Shown here piece after piece: positions 26,979 through 36,213 of a DNA stretch of 64,000 bases. Each line of letters begins with the position of its first letter. The first letter of the stretch is position 1. The stretch is from JAMZMI01 sp039944535. Lineage in GTDB: Bacteria; Bacteroidota; Bacteroidia; Cytophagales; Cyclobacteriaceae. Location of the stretch: assembly GCA_039944535.1 (NCBI GenBank), contig JBDUYP010000004.1, forward strand, positions 186,001 to 250,000, in the 5' to 3' direction. The translations under genes were made by a program, and so were the position numbers. The notes beneath the pieces are model-generated. The model did not search any database. It was not told the origin of the DNA and worked only from the letters and a program-made list of their open reading frames with translations.

Positions 26979-27421
26979 CTACTCTCTTAGCTTTCCTCTC
27001 AGCACACTCATATTGCTATGAAAAGGGTTGCCGCTGGCTCTTCACTTGCCGTCTCCAGACAATCAAGGGAGGCTGCTCTTTTTTCCACAAAGGTCATATC
27101 ATCGTAATCGATTCCCGAATATGCATTTCCTTTGGAAGGAGCTAAGACAATTGCCGAAAGTGAAAGAATGTAATCAATTGTTTCCAGGCTCGTTCGAGCC
27201 TCGGCACTTGGCTTATATTCCAAATCCTCGGTGCGCAATCCTTCTGTTGCCCAGTAATATCTAAAGGCCAACCCATCAATCATGCGAGCAGCCACAGTTT
27301 CCGCACTGTAGGATTCTGGATATGCGGCAATTGAGTTATACTTTTTATCAATATCACTTTCCTGAGCTGAAGATAAAAGTAAAGTTGATGCTAGCAGAGC
27401 AAGTAAAAATATGGCCTTCAT
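26979..27421 (-). pseudogene. Secreted DinB-superfamily protein, broken by internal deletion
   Basis: From ATG 27421 the frame gives a signal peptide (MKAIFLLALLASTLLLSSAQ) and the N-terminal DinB helices (MIDGLAFRYYWATEGLRTEDL, then TSLETIDYILSLS). After CLETASEE the frame turns to unrelated residues and stops at 27008. In another frame, directly after that point, the typical C-terminus of this family reads SGNPFHSNMSVLRGKLRE and stops at 26979-26981. The central and metal-binding part (normally about 50 residues, including the W-N-L..GPI segment) is missing. The junction lies at about 27030-27040. An out-of-frame deletion is the simplest reading. Confidence 0.8.
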
Positions 27422-27599
27422 GAGTGGGTTGATTGGTTTTATCCAATTAACGGCCACCCGAAAATTCGTTTATTTAATTCTGATAAAGTGTTATGAAATA
27501 GAACTGGCGGTAAAAAATATCGGTTTGATTGTTGACAAATTAATGGGAGCAGGAATTAAACCCTGAACAATTTGAAATGTCTTAGAACAAAACATTCTT

Positions 27600-27767
27600 A
27601 TGAAAACCGCTATCCCACAATCAAAATCACTCGCTAAATTTATTATCCTTGTAGTTTTGTACGCTTCTCTGCTGACGCTGTTTGTTGTAAAAGCAGAAGA
27701 TCGTTCAAAGATTGAACCGACTACTAAGTTAGGTTCGGCTGAATCTTCGAACGATCATAAGTTTTAA
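27600..27767 (+). CDS. 55-residue single-TM small protein, overlapping a long hairpin
   Basis: The ATG at 27600 opens 55 codons: a short polar start, one TM segment (AKFIILVVLYASLLTLFVV) and a charged tail ending NDHKF. The last third of the coding region holds an inverted repeat: GATCGTTCAAAGATT (27699-27713) against AATCTTCGAACGATC (27742-27756), with one mismatch and an inner GAACC/GGTTC stem. Its stop interlocks with the stop of the opposing gene (TTAA at 27764-27767). It may be a real small membrane protein, or the transcript may act as a structured RNA. Confidence 0.45.
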   Translation: MKTAIPQSKSLAKFIILVVLYASLLTLFVVKAEDRSKIEPTTKLGSAESSNDHKF

Positions 27768-27982
27768 TCTTTATTCTCTTCTTTTTTGGGAGCAGTTTCT
27801 TCTTCTGGGGGAGAGGAAACAATGTTCCCCTGATCATCAACGTAGGCAATCATATCGGATAGGTCTCCTCCTTTATTATTGTTTTCCTGACGTTCTTTCT
27901 TTCGCTCCTCTTTTTCTTTCTTCTTCTGAAGCTTCTTTTTTTCTTTTTGCTTTTTTATGAAACTGTTCTGTGATCTTCCCAT
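27764..27982 (-). CDS. Stand-alone N-terminal tail of Bacteroidota cold-shock proteins
   Basis: The start is set at ATG 27982 (MGRSQNSFIKKQKEK); the frame is open to 28033. The 72 residues are a highly basic coiled stretch (KKKLQKKKEKEERKKERQ) followed by GGDLSDMIAYVDDQGNIVSSPPEE. This is how many Bacteroidota cold-shock-domain proteins begin (MGRSQ..F.KKE... DDMIAYVDENG). Here the cold-shock domain itself is absent: the protein ends KKEENKD. It could be a nucleic-acid-binding accessory or a truncated gene. A DEAD-box helicase of cold-shock type lies 4 kb away. Confidence 0.72.
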   Translation of the reverse strand: MGRSQNSFIKKQKEKKKLQKKKEKEERKKERQENNNKGGDLSDMIAYVDDQGNIVSSPPEEETAPKKEENKD

Positions 27983-28266
27983 TAATCTTCTTGTGTTTAA
28001 GATGAAAAAAAAGCGGTTCCTTCTTCCTCGCAACTGGAGGTACTCAAGTTAGATTGTCCTTTGATGGCTAAATCAGCGTCTTTTACCTTTCTTGGAGAGG
28101 TACACTGCTGATTGTTCTGTAGGGAGAATGAAATCGTTTAAGATTTGTCAAGCCGAGCAGACGCTGTTCTAAAGTGGCATCACCGCAATACTGCTGCAAA
28201 GATAAAGTTTAATTGAGACTAACAAGGGTTAATTTCCTATAATCAAAAGCAAGATGTCAGATTGCG

Positions 28267-29361
28267 TCATCTAGGCCAATACTCAGGCTTGAAACGAGTG
28301 GTGTTAGCAGAGTATTTGATACAAGTGATACAGTTAACCGGTTTACATCCATTAAGATTTTCTTCGCAAGTCAATGGAGGAAATGTGCTTTGAAATTCAT
28401 CTACATAAGTACGTGCGCTACTCACTGCTGAAGCATCGAAGTAGCCAATGACCTGAACGTCAGGATCACTTAAATCCTTAATATTTCCTCTAATTTGGTA
28501 GTTGGCCGTTTCAAATATAGAACCCGTATTACCAAGCTGTGCTTTCATGGCAGACCAATAGTTGTAGGCCTCTTTAGAAAGTGATTCCAATTTAACCTGA
28601 CCGCTGTATCCTATATCAAAGGCCTTGGTCAGTTCAATCGCATACACAGGAAAATCCTCAATCGTTTGACCATTTGTAAATTCATCACTGCTCAGGTTTA
28701 AAAAGCCATTATCAAAATCTGTAACCCAGCAGTACTCAAATCTTGTTTTCGGCTCAATACCCGGATAGCAAAAACCGAACTTTGAGCTCCAACTTCCTCC
28801 ATCGTCATAATCCGGAGCTTGAATTTGAAAAGTACCTTCAAACCTCCATCTATAATAATCTTCAGTTTCAGGATTGTCTGTATATGTGGCATTGAAGATA
28901 ATATTTCCATTATCTGTCAAGGTGTAACTAGCCTCGCTTACATCAGGAGCAGCATTGAGCGGCTCAAACCCTGATTCATATTTCTCTCCTGTTTCCAGCT
29001 CAATTGCTAGTTTATAACTCCTTCCAACCACGCCAGTAAAATCATCTGATGTTAAAAACACTCCGTAACTCGTGTAATCCAGTACTTCTTCATTGCCCTG
29101 GTCATCCAAAATTGCCACTCTGGCATCAGATACAATATTGTAATTTGGACGTGAATTGTAGCCTTCACTATAATAAAGCTTTACGCTTTGAGGGCCAGGT
29201 TCATTAGAGACATGACCCGACACAATCAACGGAGAAGTCTTACCCGTAAATAGATCTATTTCCTGAACGCAACCGCCAAATAATACAATGGTAAATGCAA
29301 TGAGAATCTTAGCTTTAGAAGACCCAAGTTTGTTTTTGAAAGTATTGATAATTTTCATCAC
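28267..29361 (-). CDS. DUF4249 lipoprotein, partner of a TonB receptor
   Basis: The protein has 364 residues with a lipoprotein signal (IAFTIVLFGGC, Cys at about 31). It carries the DUF4249 layout: an N-terminal beta-sandwich (SPLIVSGHVSNEPGPQ, SVKLYYSEGYNS) and a C-terminal domain with paired cysteines at the end (LTCEENLNGCKPVNCITC). DUF4249 lipoproteins are surface partners of CarboxypepD-type TonB receptors in Bacteroidota. The gene lies 27 bp downstream of such a receptor. Substrate unknown; these pairs are distinct from SusC/SusD. Confidence 0.9.
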   Translation of the reverse strand: MMKIINTFKNKLGSSKAKILIAFTIVLFGGCVQEIDLFTGKTSPLIVSGHVSNEPGPQSVKLYYSEGYNSRPNYNIVSDARVAILDDQGNEEVLDYTSYGVFLTSDDFTGVVGRSYKLAIELETGEKYESGFEPLNAAPDVSEASYTLTDNGNIIFNATYTDNPETEDYYRWRFEGTFQIQAPDYDDGGSWSSKFGFCYPGIEPKTRFEYCWVTDFDNGFLNLSSDEFTNGQTIEDFPVYAIELTKAFDIGYSGQVKLESLSKEAYNYWSAMKAQLGNTGSIFETANYQIRGNIKDLSDPDVQVIGYFDASAVSSARTYVDEFQSTFPPLTCEENLNGCKPVNCITCIKYSANTTRFKPEYWPR

Positions 29362-29388
29362 TGTTTCTTATAATCTTTTAAACTAGTC

Positions 29389-31779
29389 CTAAAGAGAAAA
29401 ATTAGCTGTGATAGACGGAAATGCGCTACCCAGAACTGACAGTTTGTACCCTGAAGGAGGAGATCCTTGCTTGTTTTCAAAAAACACCGAGTAGGCATTT
29501 TTGTTAGCGTATAAATTATAAACTGCAAATGTCCAGCTCAATTTCCATTTCCGATCCACTTTCGGTTTACTTCTTACCGTAAGGGAAACATCCATACGAT
29601 GATAGTCTGGTATTCTTTCCTGGTTTCTCAAAGAATAGTTAAACACATTGGTGAGGTTGGAAACGTCGTAGACTCCAAGAGGCACAGTTGAAGGTCTTCC
29701 AGTGCTATATGAAAAATTGATCCCGTACTTTACCACTGGATTGGTGCTGTAATTCATAGCCAGAGTGAAATCATGAGGCTTGTCGTAGTTCGCAGGATAT
29801 GGGTTGCCTAGGTTGATCGTTTCATCTTCATACTGCCCCTTCACCGTTCTGAATATTCTGGAATAAGTATAACCCACCCAGCCGGTCAGGTTTCCTCTCT
29901 TTTTGTTGAAAAACAGCTCAAGGCCGTAAGCCTCTGAAGTTCCTGTAATCAAATCCGCTTCTATGTACTCATTCATGAGCAGCTGAGAACCGTTCTTAAA
30001 GTCCACGATGTTTTGGGCAGTTTTATAATAGACCTCCGCAGATACTTCTACAGCGTTGTTATTGAAATTGCGGAAATAGCCCACAGAGAACTGATCTCCA
30101 ATCTCAGGCTCTATATAATAGTTACTTGTCTTCCAAAAATCAGTAGGAGTTACAGAGGCAGTATTACTGATCAAATGGAGATATTGACGAGAGCGGTTAT
30201 AACTCGCCTTTACAGAACTGGTTTCGTCAATAAGGTAAGTGAAATTGATTCTAGGTTCCAATCCGGCATAGGTTTTATAAACCTCACCACTTTTATGAAA
30301 GATGGTGTCGGTAATGTTTTCCATCTTTTTAGATTCTCCCTCCTGAAAAAGAAAATCTGTTCCAGGCCCCACTACGTGGTAGGTGCTAAACCTGAGCCCT
30401 CCCCTTACTGACAGTCTTGGAGTGATTTTATAATCATCTTCTACATAAATGCCCGTCTCTACAGACTTCTCTTCCTCCAGTTTGAGGTATTCAACACCTG
30501 AATTATTGCCAAGTGGCTTTCTCTCTCCTGGACTGAAATTATAGATCGTCGCTTCCGCTCCAACGTTGATTTTGTTTTGATTAGACCACTCATATGTAAA
30601 ATCACCCTTCAGCGTGTTATGCTGGATTTTTGAAGAAATAATAAAGGCGTCAAGACCTTTCGGGTCATCTATGTTGTAAGAATACGCACCAGAAACAAGG
30701 CTAACGTCAAGCACAGCAGCGTCGCTTAGGATATGTTTCCAGAGTAGCGAATGGTTGAAAGTACTCCAATCAAAAGTGGTGTCAGATGCAAATCCAAAGC
30801 CGTCTTTGCTGTAATAACCTGAATAAGACAGCTTATTCTTTTCATTCGCTATTAATGAAAACTTCAAATTCAAATCAAAAAACGAAGCTGAGCTATTTTT
30901 GAACTCACTTGCCTTGGCTGTTTGCAACAACCAATCGGAATATGAAGCTCTTGAGCCAATCATAAATGAAAGTTTGTCTTTGATGATAGGGCCATCAAAA
31001 GCCAGTTTACTTGATACAATCCCGAGACCAGCGTTCATGTGATATTCTCTGTAATCACCCTCCTTCAAGTCAACATTCAAAACAGATGAAAGTCTGCCTC
31101 CATATTTGGCTGGCACACCGCTTTTATAAAGGGTGGCATTGTCAACTACTGCTGGGTTGAAAACAGAAAAGAACCCAAACACGTGAGACGGATTGAATAT
31201 CAAGCCTCCGTCCTGTAAAATGAGATTTTGATCAACGCCTCCGCCACGTACATTAAATCCTGACGAACCTTCGCCCACAGTAGAAACACCTGGCAGCAAA
31301 ATAAGACTCTTCACAACATCGGCCTCACCCATAAATGAAGGCAATGAGCTGATGCGTTCTATGCTGAGGGAACTTTTACCTACATCCAGACTTTTCACTC
31401 TGGCATCTTGTCTTTCTGAGAAAACCGTAACCGCATCAAGATTATAGACATCTTCCTTCATCTCAATATTGAGTTCAGTGTCTTTGATGATATCCACAAG
31501 TTTGAGCTGTCTTTCTAAATCAACCCTGGAAAACTGAATATTGAAAGTACCCTTAGGTACCTCCAATTCATAATACCCTTCCAAATCTGTAGTAGTACCG
31601 ATATTCAAACTTTTGATGAAGACATTTACTGAAAAAGAACCTTCACCAGTCCATAGGTTGGTTACCCGGCCGGAAAGTTTGGCAGTCCGGCTATATGACT
31701 GTCCGAAAGCTTGCGTTATAGAAATACATAAAAAAGAAAGCAATAGAAGCTTTCGAAGTGTAGTAGTAGTTGACTTCAT
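29389..31779 (-). CDS. TonB-dependent receptor with carboxypeptidase-D-like domain
   Basis: The protein has 796 residues: signal peptide (ending ITQAFGQ), carboxypeptidase-regulatory-like domain (about 30-110; TTDLEGYYELEVPKG), plug (about 120-230; LLPGVSTVGEGSSGFNVRGG), and a beta-barrel ending in ITANFSL. The plug carries GGGVDQNLILQDG and GVPAKYGGRLSSVL, features of the DUF4249-linked receptor class. It is the first gene of a two-gene operon with the DUF4249 lipoprotein. Likely function is energised import through the outer membrane; substrate cannot be named. Confidence 0.92.
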   Translation of the reverse strand: MKSTTTTLRKLLLLSFLCISITQAFGQSYSRTAKLSGRVTNLWTGEGSFSVNVFIKSLNIGTTTDLEGYYELEVPKGTFNIQFSRVDLERQLKLVDIIKDTELNIEMKEDVYNLDAVTVFSERQDARVKSLDVGKSSLSIERISSLPSFMGEADVVKSLILLPGVSTVGEGSSGFNVRGGGVDQNLILQDGGLIFNPSHVFGFFSVFNPAVVDNATLYKSGVPAKYGGRLSSVLNVDLKEGDYREYHMNAGLGIVSSKLAFDGPIIKDKLSFMIGSRASYSDWLLQTAKASEFKNSSASFFDLNLKFSLIANEKNKLSYSGYYSKDGFGFASDTTFDWSTFNHSLLWKHILSDAAVLDVSLVSGAYSYNIDDPKGLDAFIISSKIQHNTLKGDFTYEWSNQNKINVGAEATIYNFSPGERKPLGNNSGVEYLKLEEEKSVETGIYVEDDYKITPRLSVRGGLRFSTYHVVGPGTDFLFQEGESKKMENITDTIFHKSGEVYKTYAGLEPRINFTYLIDETSSVKASYNRSRQYLHLISNTASVTPTDFWKTSNYYIEPEIGDQFSVGYFRNFNNNAVEVSAEVYYKTAQNIVDFKNGSQLLMNEYIEADLITGTSEAYGLELFFNKKRGNLTGWVGYTYSRIFRTVKGQYEDETINLGNPYPANYDKPHDFTLAMNYSTNPVVKYGINFSYSTGRPSTVPLGVYDVSNLTNVFNYSLRNQERIPDYHRMDVSLTVRSKPKVDRKWKLSWTFAVYNLYANKNAYSVFFENKQGSPPSGYKLSVLGSAFPSITANFSL

Positions 31780-31960
31780 TTAATCCTCTTCGTCCTTAAA
31801 TTTTCCGCAAGAAACGGCAATAATTCAACAACAGGAACAATTCTATAAACCCTTACGCCAATTATTTTCCTTTTGGATTATAACTTATTTAAGCGGTAAA
31901 GCAGATTGAAACTGTTGTTTTCAAAACAACTTTAATGCGAAAACTCGCACAGTTAGAATA

Positions 31961-33658
31961 TTACCTTCTATTTCTTCGACCGCCTCTTCTAAAATCGGAC
32001 TTACCTTTCGATCTGCCTTTCGATTTCTTTTTCGCCTTATGGTCAAAGGCATCCCGCTTATTTCCTACATCGTCTCTATTTACTCTGATACCCCTTCCTT
32101 GAATCTCCACACCTTCAAACTTGAGACTGAGTCCAGAATCCTGACTGTTGTCAACATCGAAATAAGCACAGGTCTTTTGAAGTGTGATATCCCCGAAGTA
32201 ATTGCGCTTCACGCCAGAAATATCAGATAAGTAATGTACCAAATCCGCTTTTGTCATCCCGTCTATAGTGCCAATGTTGACGAAGTAACGATTGAAAGAC
32301 CCCCTATCCCGAGATTCTGGAGAACCACCGTGGGTTTCATTCAGGTCCTTGTTTTCATCACTCTGAATCATGAGGTGATCCAGCTGTGTTGTGATCAAGC
32401 GCTTGAGGATGTCTTCTTTACTCAAATGAGAAAAATGACTCTCAATCTCACCCAACAACGCCTCCGCTTGAGGGTCAACCTGCGTATTTAGAATCAAGTT
32501 GGCCCAACCATTTATACGGCTAGCTTTAAGTTCCTCAATACTAGGCACTTCTACCCTTTCAAACTTTACCTTAATTTTCTTTTCCAGATCACTGATCTTT
32601 CGACCTTCGCGTGGATTTATGAAGGCTAGGGAGATCCCTTTGTTACCGGCTCTCCCAGTACGTCCACTTCGGTGGGTATAGCTCTCAAGCTGATCTGGTA
32701 GAGTATGATGAAGCACGTGCGTCAGGTCATTGACATCTATACCTCTAGCAGCCACATCTGTTGCTATCAAAAGCTGCATCGATCTGGTTTTAAAACGCTT
32801 CATTACTGCATCACGTTGTGCTTGTGAAAGGTCCCCATGAAGAGCCTCAACACCATAACCTATGTTGGCAAGATCATCAGCTATTTGCTGGGTTTCCCTT
32901 TTGGTTCTGCAAAACATAATACCGCGCATATCCGGCTGGATGTCCATAAACCTTCTCACAGCAGCGATCTTATTGGCTGTCTTAGTGATGATATACTGGT
33001 GGGTAATGTCTACGTTACTCTTTTGCTCAGAATTCACGGATACTTCCAAAGGCTGATCCATGTATTTCTTCACGATCCTTCTGATCTCCGCAGGCATGGT
33101 AGCCGAAAACAACCATGTCACCCTGTTCTCAAGCGTGTATGAGAGTATTTCGTCTATATCTTCTTTGAATCCCATATTGAGCATCTCGTCGGCTTCATCA
33201 AGGATCACATACTTTACACTATCCAGCTTTACAGCCTTACGTTTGATTAGATCGAGAAGTCTACCGGGGGTAGCTACCACTATCTGAGTTGGTCTTCTAA
33301 GCGCTTTGATTTGATTTGTGATAGGAGCTCCACCATAAACCACCTCCACATTGATGTTTTTGTTGTTTTTGGTGAAATCCACAAGCTGTGCTCCTGTTTG
33401 CTGCCCAAGCTCTCGTGTAGGTGCCATGATCAGCGCCTGAGTCGTATTGTCCTGGACATCAATCAAATCTATGAGCGGCAATCCAAATGCCGCTGTTTTT
33501 CCTGTACCCGTTTGTGCCAAGCCGATAAAATCGATCGGGTCCTTTGACAACAACATGGGAATGGCTTTTTCTTGTATTGGGGTTGGGTTTTGAAAACCCA
33601 TTTGATCAAGGACTTCAAGAATTGATTGTGAAAGTCCGAGTTTGCTAAAATTATTCAA
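31961..33658 (-). CDS. DEAD-box RNA helicase with DbpA-type RNA-binding domain
   Basis: The protein has 565 residues. Motifs in order: Q motif (FQNPTPIQEKAIP), Walker A AQTGTGKTAAF, PTRELGQQ, TPGRLLD, the DEAD box (VILDEADEML), LFSATMPAEI, and HRSGRTGRAGNKG. A DbpA-like RNA-binding domain (about 455-530; FVNIGTIDGMTKADLVHYL) is followed by a Lys/Arg/Gly tail (KSKGRSKGKSDFRRGG). The layout is that of DeaD/CsdA, which unwinds RNA during ribosome assembly and cold adaptation. A TAnnTTTG box lies 23 bp upstream of the start. Monocistronic. Confidence 0.95.
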   Translation of the reverse strand: MNNFSKLGLSQSILEVLDQMGFQNPTPIQEKAIPMLLSKDPIDFIGLAQTGTGKTAAFGLPLIDLIDVQDNTTQALIMAPTRELGQQTGAQLVDFTKNNKNINVEVVYGGAPITNQIKALRRPTQIVVATPGRLLDLIKRKAVKLDSVKYVILDEADEMLNMGFKEDIDEILSYTLENRVTWLFSATMPAEIRRIVKKYMDQPLEVSVNSEQKSNVDITHQYIITKTANKIAAVRRFMDIQPDMRGIMFCRTKRETQQIADDLANIGYGVEALHGDLSQAQRDAVMKRFKTRSMQLLIATDVAARGIDVNDLTHVLHHTLPDQLESYTHRSGRTGRAGNKGISLAFINPREGRKISDLEKKIKVKFERVEVPSIEELKASRINGWANLILNTQVDPQAEALLGEIESHFSHLSKEDILKRLITTQLDHLMIQSDENKDLNETHGGSPESRDRGSFNRYFVNIGTIDGMTKADLVHYLSDISGVKRNYFGDITLQKTCAYFDVDNSQDSGLSLKFEGVEIQGRGIRVNRDDVGNKRDAFDHKAKKKSKGRSKGKSDFRRGGRRNRR

Positions 33659-33680
33659 TGATAAATCTTTAAATGAGGCG

Positions 33681-33688
33681 CAAAGGTA
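33681..33688 (-). promoter_or_regulatory. Bacteroidota -7 promoter box of the DEAD-box helicase
   Basis: On the minus strand the site reads TACCTTTG, an exact match to the TAnnTTTG -7 consensus of Bacteroidota sigma-A promoters, 22 bp upstream of the start codon. A clear -33 TTTG at 19-bp spacing was not found. Confidence 0.45.
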
Positions 33689-33871
33689 GGTTAATCAATG
33701 CCCAAATGTGTTGAAATTCAATTATTTAATGCCCCAAAAGTGAGCTATGCTGCCTTTTGTGGCTGTCTTTGAAATTCTGCGCAGGTACTTTGGTCGTTTT
33801 CTGATCTAGATAAATAGTCAAATTCCTCATTTTCAAATGGATTATAACTTCTTTTCGAGAGGTTCATTCTT

Positions 33872-33879
33872 TAGTTTTG
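33872..33879 (+). promoter_or_regulatory. Bacteroidota -7 promoter box of the ABC-F gene
   Basis: The site reads TAGTTTTG, matching TAnnTTTG, 22 bp upstream of the ABC-F start codon. No good -33 element at the usual spacing; position is what supports it. Confidence 0.45.
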
Positions 33880-33901
33880 CGGCTCAAATTTTACAAAGTT
33901 T

Positions 33902-35500
33902 ATGATTTCAGTCAGTAATGTTTCCCTCAGATATGGTAAAAGAGCCCTTTTTGATGAGGTAAATATCAAATTCACTCAAGGTAATTGCTACGGAGTAATC
34001 GGCGCAAATGGTGCCGGTAAGTCCACCTTCCTCAAAATCCTTTCAGGGGAGATTGACCCCAACAGTGGTTCTGTTGCTCTTGATACTGGTAAAAGAATGG
34101 CGGTATTGAAGCAAAACCACTTTGAGTTCGATGAAACTTCTGTGCTGGATACCGTGATGATGGGCCATTCTACACTGTGGAAGATTATGCAGGAGAAGGA
34201 TGCTATCTATATGAAAGAGGACTTTTCTGAAGCTGATGGTGTACGTGCTTCTGAATTGGAAGCGGAGTTTGCTGAAATGGATGGATGGAATGCTCAATCT
34301 GATGCCGCGGCTCTTTTGAGTGGACTGGGTATAGTGGAAGCTGACCACTACAAACTTGTAAAAGAACTGGATGGAACAGAGAAAGTTAGAGTCCTTCTTG
34401 CTCAGGCCCTATTTGGGAATCCTGATGTTTTGATTCTTGATGAGCCTACCAACGACCTTGATATAAAAACCATCTCCTGGCTGGAGGATTTTCTTTTAGA
34501 TTTTAAGAATACGGTTATTGTCGTGTCTCATGATAGGCACTTTCTGGATACTGTTTGTACTCATATTGCCGACATTGACTTTAGTCAGATAAAACTTTTT
34601 ACAGGAAATTACTCTTTCTGGTATCAATCCAGTCAACTGGCATTGACGCAGAGAGCTTCTGCCAATAAGAAGGCTGAGGAAAAGAAGAAGGAACTTCAAG
34701 AGTTCATTGCGCGATTTAGTGCCAACGCATCCAAATCTAAGCAGGCAACCAGCCGACGAAAGCTCCTGGACAAAATCAATTTGGACGACATACAGCCTTC
34801 AAGCAGAAAATATCCAGCTATTATATTTACGCAGAACAGAACAGCCGGAGATCAGATATTAGAAATAGAAGGCCTTTGTAAATCCTCTGGAGGTGAGACG
34901 CTTTTCGCCGATATTGACCTTTTTGTTAATCGTGGAGATAAGATTGCAGTAGTCGCTGAGGATAGTAATGCCATTAGTGCATTTTTTAAAATCCTAAACG
35001 GAGAAGCTGAAGCTGACTCGGGTAATTTCAAATTTGGTCAAACCATTACCACGGCTTACTTACCCAATGAAAACGCTGAGTTTTTCGAAACAGATTTGAA
35101 CCTAATCGACTGGTTGAGACAATATGCTGAAGGTGAAGCTGATGATGTGTATATCAGGGGTTTCCTTGGCAAAATGTTGTTTTCGGGAGAAGAAACTTTC
35201 AAAAAGGCCAATGTGCTATCTGGAGGCGAGAAAGTGAGATGCATGATTTCAAGAATGATGCTCAAAGGTGCTAATATGCTCATGCTAGATGAACCTACCA
35301 ACCACCTCGACCTGGAGTCAATCACAGCATTTAATAATTCACTGAGCGAATATCCTGGCACAGTACTTTTTTCCACTCATGACCATGAGTTTGCTCAAAC
35401 GGTGGCCAACAGAGTACTGGAACTAACGCCAAACGGACCAATAGACAAACTCATGAGTTTTGATGAATATCTTGAGTTCAAAGCCAAACAGGAAGCTTAA
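33902..35500 (+). CDS. ABC-F family ATPase (YbiT-like, ribosome-associated)
   Basis: The protein has 532 residues: two ABC domains with a linker and no TM, the ABC-F layout. Domain 1 has Walker A GANGAGKST, a divergent signature LDGTEKVRV and Walker B VLILDEPTNDLD. Domain 2 has a clean signature LSGGEKVRC and Walker B MLMLDEPTNHLD, but its Walker A position reads VVAEDSNAISAFF and lacks the GxxGxGKS lysine. From memory this loss is shared by Bacteroidota YbiT-like relatives, so it looks like a family trait. ABC-F proteins act on translating ribosomes. Its stop codon interlocks with that of the opposing DUF2911 gene. Confidence 0.93.
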   Translation: MISVSNVSLRYGKRALFDEVNIKFTQGNCYGVIGANGAGKSTFLKILSGEIDPNSGSVALDTGKRMAVLKQNHFEFDETSVLDTVMMGHSTLWKIMQEKDAIYMKEDFSEADGVRASELEAEFAEMDGWNAQSDAAALLSGLGIVEADHYKLVKELDGTEKVRVLLAQALFGNPDVLILDEPTNDLDIKTISWLEDFLLDFKNTVIVVSHDRHFLDTVCTHIADIDFSQIKLFTGNYSFWYQSSQLALTQRASANKKAEEKKKELQEFIARFSANASKSKQATSRRKLLDKINLDDIQPSSRKYPAIIFTQNRTAGDQILEIEGLCKSSGGETLFADIDLFVNRGDKIAVVAEDSNAISAFFKILNGEAEADSGNFKFGQTITTAYLPNENAEFFETDLNLIDWLRQYAEGEADDVYIRGFLGKMLFSGEETFKKANVLSGGEKVRCMISRMMLKGANMLMLDEPTNHLDLESITAFNNSLSEYPGTVLFSTHDHEFAQTVANRVLELTPNGPIDKLMSFDEYLEFKAKQEA

Positions 35501-36063
35501 TCAGCTTCCCTGATTGGGATTTGGACTTTTACATCTGAAAATTCAATAACAACAAGTATTCCTTCATCTACCAGTGGCATGAGACTAATGGTATGCTGCT
35601 CAACATGGTCATTGGATAAAGTAGGAACTTTCGTTTTGAATAAGTCAAGTTCATAATTGGGTTCTGTAGCTCCCCACATCCTGTCCTCAGCATTGACTCC
35701 AATGGTGAAGAAATCTCCCCCTGGAATTGCATAAAGCTGATAAGTGCCAGCGTCAAGTTTGGTGTCATTGAAAATCACATCTTTGTTAATAGTGATTTTA
35801 GTGGGTTCGTTGGCACCCAGACGCCAATATTGACCGTACGGCTGCAAGGCTCCATCTTCTTCAGATCCAAAAATGAGTCGCTCCCTCACCGAAGGGCGAC
35901 TATAATCTACTGTCACAGACAAGTCTCCATGAGATAGTGTTGTGTTTCCGGGAGGGCTGAGTGTACGGTTTCTATAATCGAGATACATAAAAGCTGCTCC
36001 GAGTAGCACAACTACCAGACCTACTCCTATTAAAATTTTGCGTCCTACTTTGTTTAGTTTCAT
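35497..36063 (-). CDS. DUF2911 membrane-anchored or periplasmic protein
   Basis: The protein has 188 residues with one N-terminal TM or signal anchor (about 10-28). The DUF2911 domain follows: VTVDYSRPSVRERLIFG, YGQYWRLGANEPTKI and DAGTYQLYAIPGGDFFTI are its hallmark segments. DUF2911 is widespread in Bacteroidota, secreted, and of unknown function. The gene stands alone; its stop codon overlaps the end of the ABC-F gene (TTAA), and the inverted repeat GGAAGC...GCTTCC (35491-35509) spans the junction. Confidence 0.9.
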   Translation of the reverse strand: MKLNKVGRKILIGVGLVVVLLGAAFMYLDYRNRTLSPPGNTTLSHGDLSVTVDYSRPSVRERLIFGSEEDGALQPYGQYWRLGANEPTKITINKDVIFNDTKLDAGTYQLYAIPGGDFFTIGVNAEDRMWGATEPNYELDLFKTKVPTLSNDHVEQHTISLMPLVDEGILVVIEFSDVKVQIPIREAD

Positions 36064-36199
36064 GACGGTAGTTATTTGATTACAAAAGAAATATAGTCAA
36101 AATCATCAGACCCAACACTGATTTACCGTTGATCAACATTTGATTTTGCTCATAAAATGAATTGGAAGTCATTTCAGGCTCATTTAATTCAATAATGTT

Positions 36200-36207
36200 T
36201 ATGTTTG
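36200..36207 (+). promoter_or_regulatory. -7-like box just before the polyphosphate glucokinase start
   Basis: TATGTTTG matches TAnnTTTG and lies only 6 bp before the ATG at 36214. If used, transcription would start at or next to the start codon, giving a nearly leaderless mRNA. No -33 motif at normal spacing. Confidence 0.3.
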
Positions 36208-36213
36208 AATCCT

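Noticed and set aside
32234..33547. Many plus-strand frames across the DEAD-box gene
   Set aside because: The minus strand carries a full set of helicase motifs; the others are shadows.
27764..33658. A joint cold-shock gene cluster (CSD tail and DEAD-box helicase)
   Set aside because: The two genes are separated by a DUF4249/TonB receptor operon and have their own promoters; nearness alone is weak.
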